64,000 nt of DNA from Pedobacter jejuensis (GTDB lineage: Bacteria; Bacteroidota; Bacteroidia; Sphingobacteriales; Sphingobacteriaceae): positions 62,001 through 126,000 of the forward strand of contig NZ_RBEE01000011.1 in NCBI RefSeq assembly GCF_003725795.1. Direction: 5' to 3'. A program made the translations under genes and the position numbers. Numbering within the stretch: position 1 is the stretch's first letter; each line of letters starts with the position of its first letter. The notes below the pieces were generated by a model. It did no database searches and had not been told where the DNA came from. It worked only from the letters and a program-made list of their open reading frames with translations. Below are positions 44,552-53,709 of this stretch, piece by piece.

Positions 44552-45010
44552 ATGGATAGGTTTCCTGTTAATCTTACTTCGGCAAAATGCGAATTACTGG
44601 ATCGAATACTCCAGGAATTTCAATATGAGGAGTATGTAAAGACAGACCGTGTTTTACATATATTTAAGGGAAATGCCATATTAGCTTCTGAATACCTTCA
44701 CTTGCTTAGCCAACTCAATCTAATTATTCTTATTGGTGAAGTTTACGGGCATCCATTGCCTGCACTTATTGGTAAACAATCTGGCTTAGAGATTTTTTTA
44801 AGTGATGGTGGCTTTATGCGGCGATTGGAGTTGAGAAAAATGCATGAGGAAACAGGTAAAAGTATGATTGAACTTCAAAAAGAAATCATGGATTTGAGAA
44901 ATCAGCTTGCATCTTGTAGGGAAATTATTGCCAAACAAGAAATGGCCATGCTTGATATGGATGGTGAATTGAAAAGACTGGAAACAGGCATGGAAAATGA
45001 AGACTATTAA
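44552..45010 (+). CDS. Unknown protein with C-terminal coiled coil
   Basis: A 152-residue soluble protein, not recognised. The N-terminal 85 residues are mixed (SAKCELLDRILQEFQYEEYV, VLHIFKGNAILASEYLHLLSQLNLIILIGEVYG) and could be a small winged-helix-like domain. Residues about 100-148 are a heptad-rich coiled coil (ELQKEIMDLRNQLASCREII ... LKRLETGME). There is no signal peptide. It is isolated, with 238 AT-rich bases upstream and 63 bases before the next gene. Confidence 0.6.
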   Translation: MDRFPVNLTSAKCELLDRILQEFQYEEYVKTDRVLHIFKGNAILASEYLHLLSQLNLIILIGEVYGHPLPALIGKQSGLEIFLSDGGFMRRLELRKMHEETGKSMIELQKEIMDLRNQLASCREIIAKQEMAMLDMDGELKRLETGMENEDY

Positions 45011-45073
45011 AATATAATAGGTTGTAGCGTTTTTATAATTGGAAACGTATCCATATCAAAAATAATTAACGCT

Positions 45074-45520
45074 ATGAAAATATCAAATACTCTAATCGTA
45101 CTAATATTATTCACCTTATCATTTTCATCTTGTAAAAAGCCAGGTAAAGATGTTTTATCTAGAGATGCATTAACTGGTGCCTGGGAAGAATTACCAACAC
45201 AAAGCACATCTCGTACGTTAATTTTCGAGCCTGGGGGTAAATTTACATCTAAGTTAAAGATGAAAGGTAGTAATGATTGGTTTATCATGGTCAGCGGAAC
45301 TTATGCTACTGATGCGGATAATGTAATCGTCAACATTACTGAAGAGCAGGAAAGAGACGCCTCGGGTAAGATTACTAAAACCCCTGTAAATTTTCGATAT
45401 TTTGATAAAGGAAAGTTTAATATTCAAAATTTTGTATTGACTATCGATTACAAAACTTATCCCGCAGATGCTCCTGTAGATACTCAGGCAAAGTTCAATA
45501 AGATTTTACCGATTGATTAA
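45074..45520 (+). CDS. Small lipoprotein of unknown function (lipocalin-like fold possible)
   Basis: A 148-residue exported lipoprotein with lipobox FSFSSCKKPG (Cys about residue 20). The mature part (LTGAWEELPTQSTSRTLIFEPGGKFTSKLKM, FIMVSGTYATDADNVIVNITEE) recalls the lipocalin-like DUF domains found in many Bacteroidota lipoproteins, but I claim no family. It follows the coiled-coil protein by 63 bases on the same strand. The overlapping minus-strand ORF at 45007-45288 is a shadow. Confidence 0.65.
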   Translation: MKISNTLIVLILFTLSFSSCKKPGKDVLSRDALTGAWEELPTQSTSRTLIFEPGGKFTSKLKMKGSNDWFIMVSGTYATDADNVIVNITEEQERDASGKITKTPVNFRYFDKGKFNIQNFVLTIDYKTYPADAPVDTQAKFNKILPID

Positions 45521-45697
45521 TTCTGACATTAGGTAAAAGAATTTTATTTCTTTTAGTTACCTTTTGTCAGGTTTAATATTCTAAATATCATATCAACAAA
45601 TGTATAAATCTAGCTGTTTAAGCTAAAACATTGTGTACCAAATGGTGTTGGTTAAATGAATTATTATGACTTAATTTAGTCTTCATTTAAAAATTAT

Positions 45698-47350
45698 ATG
45701 ACCAACACAGATATTTTAGGGTACACACCAAATCCAAACTATAAGAAATCAGTTGCTTATTTCTCCATGGAATTCGCTATCGATCAATCATTAAAAATCT
45801 ATAGCGGAGGTTTGGGTTTTCTATCAGGTTCAAACCTTCGAAGTGCATACGAACTTAAACAGAATTTGATTGGTATAGGCATGTTGTGGAAATATGGTTA
45901 TCACGACCAGGTTCGGGATAAGGACAATAACATGATACCGCAGTTTATTCAAAAAGATTATTCATTTTTAGAAGATACCGGAATTATTTTTTCTGTTCCT
46001 GTTCACAGTGGAATGGTAAAGGTTAAAGCTTTCTTATTACGTCCGGAAACATTCGGCTCTGCACCACTATTTTTACTAAGCACCGATTTAGAAGAGAACG
46101 ACTTTGTAAGTAGAAGCATTACACACCGTTTGTACGACCCGAATGAAACTACAAGAATCGCCCAATCCATAATTTTAGGTATTGGTGGCGGTTTGCTTTT
46201 AGATCAATTAAACTTAACACCAGATATTTACCACATGAACGAAGGGCATGCCGTTCCGCTAAATTTTTACCTATATTCTAAATTTAAAAATTTGGAAGAA
46301 ATTAAAAAGAGGATGGTATTTACAACACATACCCCCGAACAAGCTGGAAATGAGGAGCATGATTTCTCTCTATTAAAAGATATGTCGTTTTTCTATCACC
46401 TTCAAGAACATGAAGTTAAGTTTATTTTAGGCATGGATGGCGATAAATTTAACTATACCCTTGGCGCACTTAAGTTCTCTGGAAAAGCGAATGGTGTATC
46501 TAAATTGCATGGTGAGGTAGCCCGCGAAATGTGGGGAAGTTACAGTAATATTTGCGAAATCACTTCGATAACAAATGCCCAAAATCAAACCTATTGGCAA
46601 GACACTAAATTTGCAGAAACCATTAAAGCAAATGATGAGCAGGGTTTGAGCTCAAGAAAAAAGGAGATGAAAGCCTTGCTTTTTAAGGAAGTGGCTAATC
46701 AAACTGGGAAAATTTTTAAGGAAGATGTATTAACAATTGTTTGGGCAAGGCGGTTTGCTGCATACAAAAGGGCAGACCTTTTAATGTACGATTGGGAGCG
46801 TTTCTTAAAATTGCTAAACTCAACCGATATGCCGGTGCAAATTATATGGGCAGGCAAACCATATCCTGAAGATGAGGGAGCCAATAAAATGTTTAATCAA
46901 ATTATTAAGAAAACCCTAAAATTTGCCAATTGTGCTGTAGTTACTGGTTACGAACTTGCCTTAAGTGCATTATTAAAAAAGGGTTGCGACGTTTGGCTTA
47001 ATAATCCAAAAATGTACCGTGAAGCTTCTGGAACAAGCGGTATGACTGCTGCCATGAATGGCGCTATTAATCTTTCTCTTCCGGATGGTTGGGTGCCAGA
47101 ATTTGCTGTAGATGGCGAAAATTGTTTTATTATTCAGCCAGCTGCTGATGAACTTTCACAACCAGAGAGAGATACAAAAGAGAATTCGAATCTGTTAACT
47201 GTTATAGAGGATGTAGTCTTACCCACATACTATAAAAACCCATCGAAATGGTATAATATGATACAAAAGGGAGTTGATGGCGTTCTTCCTGCATTTGAAT
47301 CTTCCAGAATGGCTGATGAATATTATGAAGTGATGTACAAAAAGATATAA
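45698..47350 (+). CDS. Alpha-glucan family phosphorylase (short, GlgP-like)
   Basis: A 550-residue enzyme that releases glucose 1-phosphate from glycogen or maltodextrin, using pyridoxal phosphate. It begins with the short-form phosphorylase pattern VAYFSMEFAIDQSLKIYSGGLGFLSGSNLRSAYEL (about residues 20-53), has YHMNEGHAVPL and FTTHTPEQAGNEEHDF, and the C-terminal YREASGTSGMTAAMNGAINLSLPDGWVPE region. It lacks the long N-terminal domain of classical GlgP. The plausible partner is the alpha-amylase at 26346, though the two are far apart. A terminator follows at 47382-47414. Confidence 0.92.
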   Translation: MTNTDILGYTPNPNYKKSVAYFSMEFAIDQSLKIYSGGLGFLSGSNLRSAYELKQNLIGIGMLWKYGYHDQVRDKDNNMIPQFIQKDYSFLEDTGIIFSVPVHSGMVKVKAFLLRPETFGSAPLFLLSTDLEENDFVSRSITHRLYDPNETTRIAQSIILGIGGGLLLDQLNLTPDIYHMNEGHAVPLNFYLYSKFKNLEEIKKRMVFTTHTPEQAGNEEHDFSLLKDMSFFYHLQEHEVKFILGMDGDKFNYTLGALKFSGKANGVSKLHGEVAREMWGSYSNICEITSITNAQNQTYWQDTKFAETIKANDEQGLSSRKKEMKALLFKEVANQTGKIFKEDVLTIVWARRFAAYKRADLLMYDWERFLKLLNSTDMPVQIIWAGKPYPEDEGANKMFNQIIKKTLKFANCAVVTGYELALSALLKKGCDVWLNNPKMYREASGTSGMTAAMNGAINLSLPDGWVPEFAVDGENCFIIQPAADELSQPERDTKENSNLLTVIEDVVLPTYYKNPSKWYNMIQKGVDGVLPAFESSRMADEYYEVMYKKI

Positions 47351-47381
47351 ATCAACATTTTATTCATCTTTACGATTAAGA

Positions 47382-47414
47382 AGCAATCTTTTCTAAGAGA
47401 AGATTGCTTTTTTT
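47382..47414 (+). terminator. Rho-independent terminator after the glucan phosphorylase gene
   Basis: AGCAATCTT (47382-47390) and AAGATTGCT (47400-47408) with a 9-base loop, followed by TTTTTTTG. Confidence 0.9.
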
Positions 47415-47465
47415 GTTTTGAAATCCGCTCCTCAGTCTACGTTCGCACAGAACGAAATTGAATGA

Positions 47466-47696
47466 TGTTGACCGTCTGTTAGGACACAGACCATTGTTTA
47501 GAATATTTAAATAATATCACCACATTCTTAATTTTAGAAGAGCAATAACTGAAGCATCTATTAATTTTCGTCCCGCTATCTCTCCAAGTCCTCATCCTCG
47601 TTCCTCGTCTTCCGGGCTTTACGTTCTATAGGGTCTAATTAACTTCTGTTTCTGCAAGTATTTATGGTTGCATGAAGCCTACCGTCATTTCGAGGT
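47466..47696 (-). repeat. Dispersed repeat family R3, copy B (inverted relative to copy A)
   Basis: Core 47567-47620 is the exact reverse complement of 32584-32637 (54 of 54 bases). Flanks include ATTTTAGAAGAGCAATA and CATTTCGAGG, which match copy A less fully. It fills the 705-bp gap between the phosphorylase and xylB, where no gene is seen. Confidence 0.8.
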
Positions 47697-47784
47697 ACGA
47701 AACAATCTCATTTTCAAGTCATCACTTATATTCCTTGGTCTGTATCCCAACAGACCGAAAATAAATAAGTTAATGGTCTGTGAG

Positions 47785-47838
47785 GACACAGACCATGGAA
47801 GAGACACAGACCATGGAAGAGACATAGACCATTGAAGA
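47785..47838. repeat. Three tandem 18-bp units
   Basis: GACACAGACCATGGAAGA occurs twice in a row and a third time with two changes (GACATAGACCATTGAAGA). GGTCTGTG just upstream (about 47775) is the inverted partner of CACAGACC. Confidence 0.85.
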
Positions 47839-47843
47839 AATCC

Positions 47844-47880
47844 CACCGTCATTTCGAGCGAAGCCGAGAAATCTTTGAAC
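47844..47880. repeat. Family R4 repeat, second copy
   Basis: ACCGTCATTTCGAGCGAAGC, then CGAGAAATCTTTGAAC, is the reverse complement of 32489-32524 with one mismatch. Confidence 0.75.
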
Positions 47881-48017
47881 ATATAATTCTTACTCCTTCG
47901 TCTTTGTCCCCACAGACTAAATTGTAAGTGTTGATACAGACTATAACTTTGTTCAAACTAAATTATTATAAAAATAAATAATCATTATTCAAGCTTTACA
48001 AATATAAAATCTATATT

Positions 48018-48035
48018 TATGCAACCGTTTGCATA
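48018..48035 (+). promoter_or_regulatory. LacI-type operator before xylB
   Basis: TATGCAA-CCGT-TTGCATA is a perfect 7-bp inverted repeat with a CG-containing centre, as LacI-family regulators prefer. It overlaps TATATTTA (48012-48019), a possible -7 element, and ends 20 bases before the xylB start. The LacI gene at 50987 is the likely binder. Confidence 0.75.
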
Positions 48036-48055
48036 ACCAAGTAAAATTACCTTAA

Positions 48056-49543
48056 ATGTATTTATTAGGCATAGATTTAGGAACATCATCCATTAAAGTT
48101 TCAATTGTTGATTCCCTTACCCAAAAGTGTGTTGCTTCATCACAATATCCTGAAAAAGAAGCAGATATAAAATCCTTAAAAGGGGGTTGGGCAGAGCAAA
48201 ATCCAGAGGATTGGTGGCAGCATACGCAGCAAGCAATTTTAAAATTGAGGGATTTATCAAATGTTGACCTTTCAGCAATCAAAGCTATAGGCATAGCATA
48301 CCAAATGCATGGTTTGGTGGTGGTTGATAAAAATCAAAATGTTTTAAGAGATAGCATTATTTGGTGCGATAGCCGCTCTGTTGAAATTGGTGATAAAGCT
48401 TTTGAAGAGATTGGTAATGAAAAGTCGTTAAGAAGCTTGTTAAATTCTCCTGGTAATTTTACTGCTTCAAAATTGGCATGGGTTAAATTAAACGAACCTG
48501 AAATTTACCATCTGATTGATAAAATAATGCTTCCTGGGGATTTTTTGGCAATGATGCTAACAGGAAATATTTCAACAAGCATCCCCGCACTTTCTGAAGG
48601 TATTTTTTGGGATTTTGCCAAGAACGAAATATCAGAAGATGTGATGAATTACTATCAAATTGATAAAAAACTCATCCCCGAAATTCACCCGCTATTTTCC
48701 GTTCATGGAAATTTAAAAGATGATATCGCCTTATTGCTTGGTTTAAGTGCTGGTATTCCGGTAAGTTATAAATCTGGCGATCAACCAAATAATGCTTTAT
48801 CATTAAATGTTTTAAAACCCGGCGAAGTAGCAGCAACTGCAGGTACTTCAGGTGTAATTTATGGTATTAGCGATGCTTTAACTTATGATGATAAATCGAG
48901 GATTAACACTTTTGCGCATGTAACTTATACCAAAGAAAATCCGCATACTGGCGTACTACTTTGCATCAATGGTACAGGTAGCATGTACCGCTGGGCTAAA
49001 AATAATTTTGCACCAAATTTATCCTACCACGAGTTAAATAAACTTGCCGAAACAGCTGCTATAGGTAGTAATGGCTTACGCGTTTTACCATTTGGAAATG
49101 GTGCCGAACGTATGTTAGGTAATAAGTATACTGGTGCACAAATAGTCGGGATAGATTTAAACAAGCATACACAAGCTGATATTTTTAGGGCAGTACAAGA
49201 AGGCATTGCATTTTCATTTCGTTATGGGTTGGATATTATGCGAGAAAATGGCATGCAACCAAATGTGATTCGTGCCGGAAAAGCCAATTTATTTTTAAGT
49301 AATGTGTTTGCACAAACCTTTGTTGATGTTACAGGCGTAAGGTTAGAATTATATGAAAACGATGGAAGCGTTGGTGCAGCAATAGGAGCCGGCATTGGTG
49401 CCGGAATTTTCAAAACCGTAGAGGAAGCATTTTCAAAGCATACCGTTCTTAGCCAGATTGAACCAGAAAATGTATTAGACTACGAAAAAATTTATCAAGA
49501 CTGGAAAAAGTTATTAATCAGAGAATTAAATAATCAAAAATAA
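48056..49543 (+). CDS. xylB: Xylulokinase (FGGY family)
   Basis: A 495-residue kinase that phosphorylates D-xylulose to xylulose 5-phosphate. It begins [19 protein letters not shown], the FGGY phosphate-1 motif, then [28 protein letters not shown] with the catalytic site region, [12 protein letters not shown] (catalytic Asp), [24 protein letters not shown] and the adenosine motif [15 protein letters not shown] near residue 440. The xylA gene follows 11 bases downstream, so the two are one operon. Regulation by the operator at 48018 is likely. Confidence 0.96.
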   Translation: MYLLGIDLGTSSIKVSIVDSLTQKCVASSQYPEKEADIKSLKGGWAEQNPEDWWQHTQQAILKLRDLSNVDLSAIKAIGIAYQMHGLVVVDKNQNVLRDSIIWCDSRSVEIGDKAFEEIGNEKSLRSLLNSPGNFTASKLAWVKLNEPEIYHLIDKIMLPGDFLAMMLTGNISTSIPALSEGIFWDFAKNEISEDVMNYYQIDKKLIPEIHPLFSVHGNLKDDIALLLGLSAGIPVSYKSGDQPNNALSLNVLKPGEVAATAGTSGVIYGISDALTYDDKSRINTFAHVTYTKENPHTGVLLCINGTGSMYRWAKNNFAPNLSYHELNKLAETAAIGSNGLRVLPFGNGAERMLGNKYTGAQIVGIDLNKHTQADIFRAVQEGIAFSFRYGLDIMRENGMQPNVIRAGKANLFLSNVFAQTFVDVTGVRLELYENDGSVGAAIGAGIGAGIFKTVEEAFSKHTVLSQIEPENVLDYEKIYQDWKKLLIRELNNQK

Positions 49544-49554
49544 AATATAAAACA

Positions 49555-50886
49555 ATGGTAAAAGTATTAACAGGCGACAAAGTGTTTTTTAATGGTATAG
49601 ACCAAATAAAATATGAAGGTTTAGAAAGCGATAACCCGCTGGCATTTAGGTGGTATGATGCAAATAAAGTTGTGTCAGGAAAAACCATGACAGAACATTT
49701 TAAATTTGCATGTGCTTATTGGCATTCTTTTAATGGCAATGGAGCAGATCCTTTTGGCGGTCCAACACATGTATTTCCGTGGGATGACAAGAAGGATGCT
49801 GTTGAAAGAGCCAAAGATAAAATGGATGCAGCGTTCGAATTTATAACGAAAATGCAAATCCCATATTATTGTTTTCATGATGTTGATGTGGTTGATTATG
49901 GTAATGATATTGCCGAAAACGAACGCAGGTTGCAAACATTGGTTGAATATGCAAAACAAAAACAGGCAGATAGCGGCGTTAAATTACTGTGGGGAACCGC
50001 AAATCTATTTAGCCATAAACGTTACATGAATGGTGCCTCTACAAATCCCGATTTTCACGTTTTGGCGCACGGCGCTGCACAGGTTAAAGCAGCTTTAGAT
50101 GCAACCATTGCATTAGGTGGTGAGAATTACGTTTTTTGGGGTGGAAGAGAAGGTTACATGAGTTTGCTTAATACCAATATGAAACGTGAGCAAGAGCATT
50201 TGGCAAAATTTTTACATACCGCTAAAGATTATGCTAGGCAACAAGGTTTCAAAGGAACTTTCTTTATCGAACCTAAACCTTGCGAACCTTCTAAACATCA
50301 GTACGATTATGATGCTGCAACAGTTAAAGGCTTTTTACAGCAATACGATTTATTGGGCGATTTTAAATTAAATCTCGAAGTAAATCATGCAACACTAGCC
50401 GGACATACATTTCAACACGAATTGCAGGTAGCTGTTGATAATGGTTTATTAGGTTCTATTGATGCAAACCGTGGTGATTACCAAAATGGTTGGGATACTG
50501 ACCAGTTCCCGAATGATATTAATGAACTAACAGAAACCATGTTGATTATATTAGAAGGTGGTGGTTTACAAGGTGGAGGTGTTAATTTCGATGCTAAAAT
50601 CCGCAGAAACTCTACCGATGCTAAAGATTTATTTTATGCGCATGTTGGCGGTATGGATATTTTTGCTAGAGCGTTAATTACTGCTGATGCCATCCTTCAA
50701 AAATCTGACTACAAGAAAATAAGAACAGAACGATATGCTTCTTTCGATTCGGGTAAAGGTGCCGAATTTGAGCAAGGTAAATTATCATTAGAAGATTTAA
50801 GAAACTTTGCTGCTGAAAATGGTGAGCCTGATGTGATTAGCGGTAAACAAGAATATTTAGAAAATCTGATTAACAGATACATCTAA
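49555..50886 (+). CDS. xylA: Xylose isomerase
   Basis: A 443-residue class II enzyme that converts D-xylose to D-xylulose. Motifs: [32 protein letters not shown] with the catalytic His, [33 protein letters not shown] (signature 1), [25 protein letters not shown] with metal ligand Glu, [19 protein letters not shown] (signature 2) and [20 protein letters not shown]. Length is standard. It forms an operon with xylB upstream and is followed by an unusual hairpin and the LacI gene. Confidence 0.98.
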   Translation: MVKVLTGDKVFFNGIDQIKYEGLESDNPLAFRWYDANKVVSGKTMTEHFKFACAYWHSFNGNGADPFGGPTHVFPWDDKKDAVERAKDKMDAAFEFITKMQIPYYCFHDVDVVDYGNDIAENERRLQTLVEYAKQKQADSGVKLLWGTANLFSHKRYMNGASTNPDFHVLAHGAAQVKAALDATIALGGENYVFWGGREGYMSLLNTNMKREQEHLAKFLHTAKDYARQQGFKGTFFIEPKPCEPSKHQYDYDAATVKGFLQQYDLLGDFKLNLEVNHATLAGHTFQHELQVAVDNGLLGSIDANRGDYQNGWDTDQFPNDINELTETMLIILEGGGLQGGGVNFDAKIRRNSTDAKDLFYAHVGGMDIFARALITADAILQKSDYKKIRTERYASFDSGKGAEFEQGKLSLEDLRNFAAENGEPDVISGKQEYLENLINRYI

Positions 50887-50908
50887 TTAATAAAATTCCT
50901 TTATATTT

Positions 50909-50947
50909 TTGTGTTTTTCATGATTTTATAAATCATGAAAAACACAA
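50909..50947. other. Perfect 17-bp inverted repeat between xylA and lacI
   Basis: TTGTGTTTTTCATGATT (50909-50925) and its exact complement AATCATGAAAAACACAA (50931-50947) enclose TTATA. There is no T run on either side, so it is not a standard terminator, though it may end transcripts or protect the 3' end of xylBA mRNA. It could also be a regulator site. Confidence 0.75.
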
Positions 50948-50986
50948 TCAACTCCTCAAATTTTATGGTGCTTAACTAAGTTTAAA

Positions 50987-52003
50987 TTGAAGAAAAAGAC
51001 TACCATATATGATATTGCAAAGGAATTAGGTGTAACTGTTTCTACTGTTTCTCGTGCTTTGAGTGGTTTCCCGGCAATTAGTAAAAACACAAGACAAGCG
51101 GTTTTCGATGTTGCTAAACGATTAAATTATAGTCCGAACAAACTCGCATCTGCGCTAAAATCAGGTAAAACTTTTATTGTGGGCGTTATAGTTCCTTCTG
51201 TTGAATCGCATTTTTTTGCTTCAATTATTCATAGTATAGAAGAAGGTTTAAAAAGTAATGGTTATCGAATCATTCTATTTCAATCGAAAGAATTACTAGC
51301 CAATGAAATCAAAGGTGTTAAAACGTTACTGGAAGCTCAGGTTGACGGAATCATGGCTTCTATGTCGCTCGAAACCAATGCAATAACGCATTTCGAAGAA
51401 ATTGTAAAACAGAATAAACCGTTAATTATTTTTGATAGGGTAAATCTAAAAATAGATGTGCCAACAATTACATTAAACGACTATCAAGCGGGCTACCTGG
51501 CAACCGAACACCTTATTAAACAAGGTTATAGAAATATTGCATTTATTACACCTGTGCAACAGATAAAAATTTTTAGCGATAGATTAAAGGGATACAAAGA
51601 AGCGCTTCAAAAAAATGGTTTAGTTGTAGATAATAATAACATAATTTTTAGTGGCTTATCAATAAATGATGGCTTCAACGGTGCAATGGAGTTGCTAAAT
51701 AATACAAATATACCTGATGCCATTATTGCTGGAGATGATTTTACAGCATTAGGTGTTACCAAAAAACTTAGCGAACTAGGCGAACATATTCCGAAAATTG
51801 GTGTAATTGGATTTGCTAACGAAGCCTTTTCGGCATACATTTCACCAAGTCTATCAACTATCGATCAGCATCCGGCTCAAATTGGAACGGCATGTGCAGA
51901 AATGTTTTTGGAAATGATTTTGCAACAAAATCCTTATGATACTATCCGGAACATTATGTTAGAACCAACATTATTGGCTCGAGAATCAACAGGGGTTAAT
52001 TAG
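50987..52003 (+). CDS. LacI family transcriptional regulator (xylose regulon)
   Basis: A 338-residue regulator. The HTH is TIYDIAKELGVTVSTVSRALSGFPAISKNTRQAVFDVAKRLNYSPNKLASAL (about residues 5-57), followed by the periplasmic-binding-protein-like core: VGVIVPSVESHFFASIIHSIEEGL, DRVNLKIDVPTITLNDYQAGY, PDAIIAGDDFTALGVTKKL and the hinge-linked C-terminal lobe LSTIDQHPAQIGTACAEMFLEMI. The start TTG at 50987 is the only one in frame after the stop at 50972. It probably represses xylBA through the palindrome at 48018 and responds to xylose or a derivative. Confidence 0.92.
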   Translation: MKKKTTIYDIAKELGVTVSTVSRALSGFPAISKNTRQAVFDVAKRLNYSPNKLASALKSGKTFIVGVIVPSVESHFFASIIHSIEEGLKSNGYRIILFQSKELLANEIKGVKTLLEAQVDGIMASMSLETNAITHFEEIVKQNKPLIIFDRVNLKIDVPTITLNDYQAGYLATEHLIKQGYRNIAFITPVQQIKIFSDRLKGYKEALQKNGLVVDNNNIIFSGLSINDGFNGAMELLNNTNIPDAIIAGDDFTALGVTKKLSELGEHIPKIGVIGFANEAFSAYISPSLSTIDQHPAQIGTACAEMFLEMILQQNPYDTIRNIMLEPTLLARESTGVN

Positions 52004-52079
52004 CTTAGAAACAATAAAACGCTAGTTCGAAAATTCATCTTTAATAGTTCAGATATAATTTTTTAGTCTGGCTTTTTGT

Positions 52080-53681
52080 TTATTTGCTGTAGGTGTAATG
52101 AAAATAGTCAACATCTATGTAGCCATCATCTGCAAGGTTATTATAATTGTAAATCGCTATCCGGTCGCCGCGATATGAGCCCCATTCCATTTGATAAGGC
52201 TTTCCGAAAGGCATATATTTTTTGCCGTTAATGCTGTAATAGAACTGGCTTTTGCCGTCCAGCCCCCAAGTAGATTTTAGCCAGATTTTATTCCCCTTTA
52301 ATACCAATCCTTTTGTGATTTTTCCCTTAACATTTAATTCTAAATAGCTTATTTTATCTTCGCATGCGATACCTAAAGTAGCATAGGCAGGTGCTCCAAA
52401 GTGCGAGAGTCCTGCCTTTTGACCATTATTGATTCCGCTGAAATCTAATTTCAGAATAACCTCATTTGCTTTTGTGCGGTATGTTCTTTGGGTTAGCGTA
52501 TTTCCAGCTTTTAACAGATTATTGGTTTCAATAGGTTTGAAAGCATGCAGCCTTAACCAACCGGCTCGTTCTTTTAACGACCATTTTTCTACCCTTGGAT
52601 GGTAATTCCATTCCCATTGTGGCGGCAAATTAGATTGGTTAAACTCATCACTCGTTTGCGGTGCATAAACCACACCAGGGTTAACTGGTTTTTTGCCCGA
52701 CCAAACCATTGTACCTATTTTGTCTTCACCAACTTTTCCGATAATTGGCCAACCATCAACCCAATTTACTGGCAACAAACTCATAATCCGCCCAGACCAA
52801 TCGCCTGTACCATGATGGGTTAGGAAATACCAGTCTCTATTTTGGGTTTGTACCAGGCCACCCTGGTTGGGTTCATTAAATTGCTTTTCGGCATGGCTCA
52901 ATTGTTTTTCCTCCGTATAAGGCCCATAAATATTCTTCGACCTTTCCATCATGATGGTCCGGCCTTCGGGTTTTACCTCACTAAAAAAATGATAATAAAT
53001 ACCATTAATTTTATACAATTTATTGGCCTCGCTTCCTTCTGACTGATGAATAACTTTATCAGAGCCTTCGATGAGTTCTTTGCCATCAGCTGTCATTTTA
53101 AAGAGGTGGATTTTATAACCATCGCTAAAATTTGTTCCGATTAAATAACCTTGCCCATCATCATCCCAAAAAGGACTGCAATCATCCCATCCCTTTTTCG
53201 CCAACACCTGGTGAAGGGGTTGCCAGGGGCCTTCAGGTTTTTCGGCAGTTGTCATAAAATAGCCTTCATCGGGCGTACCGAAATAGATCCAGAATTTTTT
53301 ATCGTGGTAACGTATAGCACCAGCCCATATTCCTTTTCCATATCGGTTCATTTTATCCCAGTTCATTTCCGGAGAAATTGAAGTGATATCGTTTACTGCA
53401 TGGCTTATAATTTCCCAATTCACCATATCTTTTGAGTGGAGGATTACAAATCCTGGCGAATACTGGAATGTGGATGACACCGCATAATAATCACTCCCCA
53501 CGCGGATGCAATCAAGATCACTATAATCGGCAGGTAATATCGGGTTGTTGTAAGTGCCATTTCTGCTATCTCCCCAGTTTTCCCATTGCCCCCAAATGGG
53601 TGCCTGATTGTTTGTTTGTGCAAATGAATGCGTGTTGATTAGAATAAATACGATGAAGTATATAAGAATAGGGCGATGCAT
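52080..53681 (-). CDS. Glycoside hydrolase family 43 (beta-xylosidase / arabinofuranosidase), secreted
   Basis: A 533-residue enzyme with signal peptide MHRPILIYFIVFILINTHSFAQ. The five-bladed propeller has the first catalytic Asp in NNPILPADYSDLDCIRVGSDYYAVSSTFQYSPGFVILHSKDMVNWEIIS, a middle Asp in WDDCSPFWDDDGQGYLI, and the acid Glu in SEGSEANKLYKINGIYYHFFSEV. The C-terminal 200 residues form the beta-sandwich of GH43 xylosidases (ETNNLLKAGNTLTQRTY, YLELNVKGKITKGLVL, FYYSINGKKYMPFG). It removes xylose or arabinose side or end units. Its neighbours xylAB process the product. Confidence 0.94.
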   Translation of the reverse strand: MHRPILIYFIVFILINTHSFAQTNNQAPIWGQWENWGDSRNGTYNNPILPADYSDLDCIRVGSDYYAVSSTFQYSPGFVILHSKDMVNWEIISHAVNDITSISPEMNWDKMNRYGKGIWAGAIRYHDKKFWIYFGTPDEGYFMTTAEKPEGPWQPLHQVLAKKGWDDCSPFWDDDGQGYLIGTNFSDGYKIHLFKMTADGKELIEGSDKVIHQSEGSEANKLYKINGIYYHFFSEVKPEGRTIMMERSKNIYGPYTEEKQLSHAEKQFNEPNQGGLVQTQNRDWYFLTHHGTGDWSGRIMSLLPVNWVDGWPIIGKVGEDKIGTMVWSGKKPVNPGVVYAPQTSDEFNQSNLPPQWEWNYHPRVEKWSLKERAGWLRLHAFKPIETNNLLKAGNTLTQRTYRTKANEVILKLDFSGINNGQKAGLSHFGAPAYATLGIACEDKISYLELNVKGKITKGLVLKGNKIWLKSTWGLDGKSQFYYSINGKKYMPFGKPYQMEWGSYRGDRIAIYNYNNLADDGYIDVDYFHYTYSK

Positions 53682-53709
53682 AACTTATCTAATTTGTCAT
53701 TTTTATAAT

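Noticed and set aside
45007..45288. 93-codon minus-strand ORF over the small lipoprotein
   Set aside because: Antisense to a lipoprotein with signal peptide and lipobox; no independent support.
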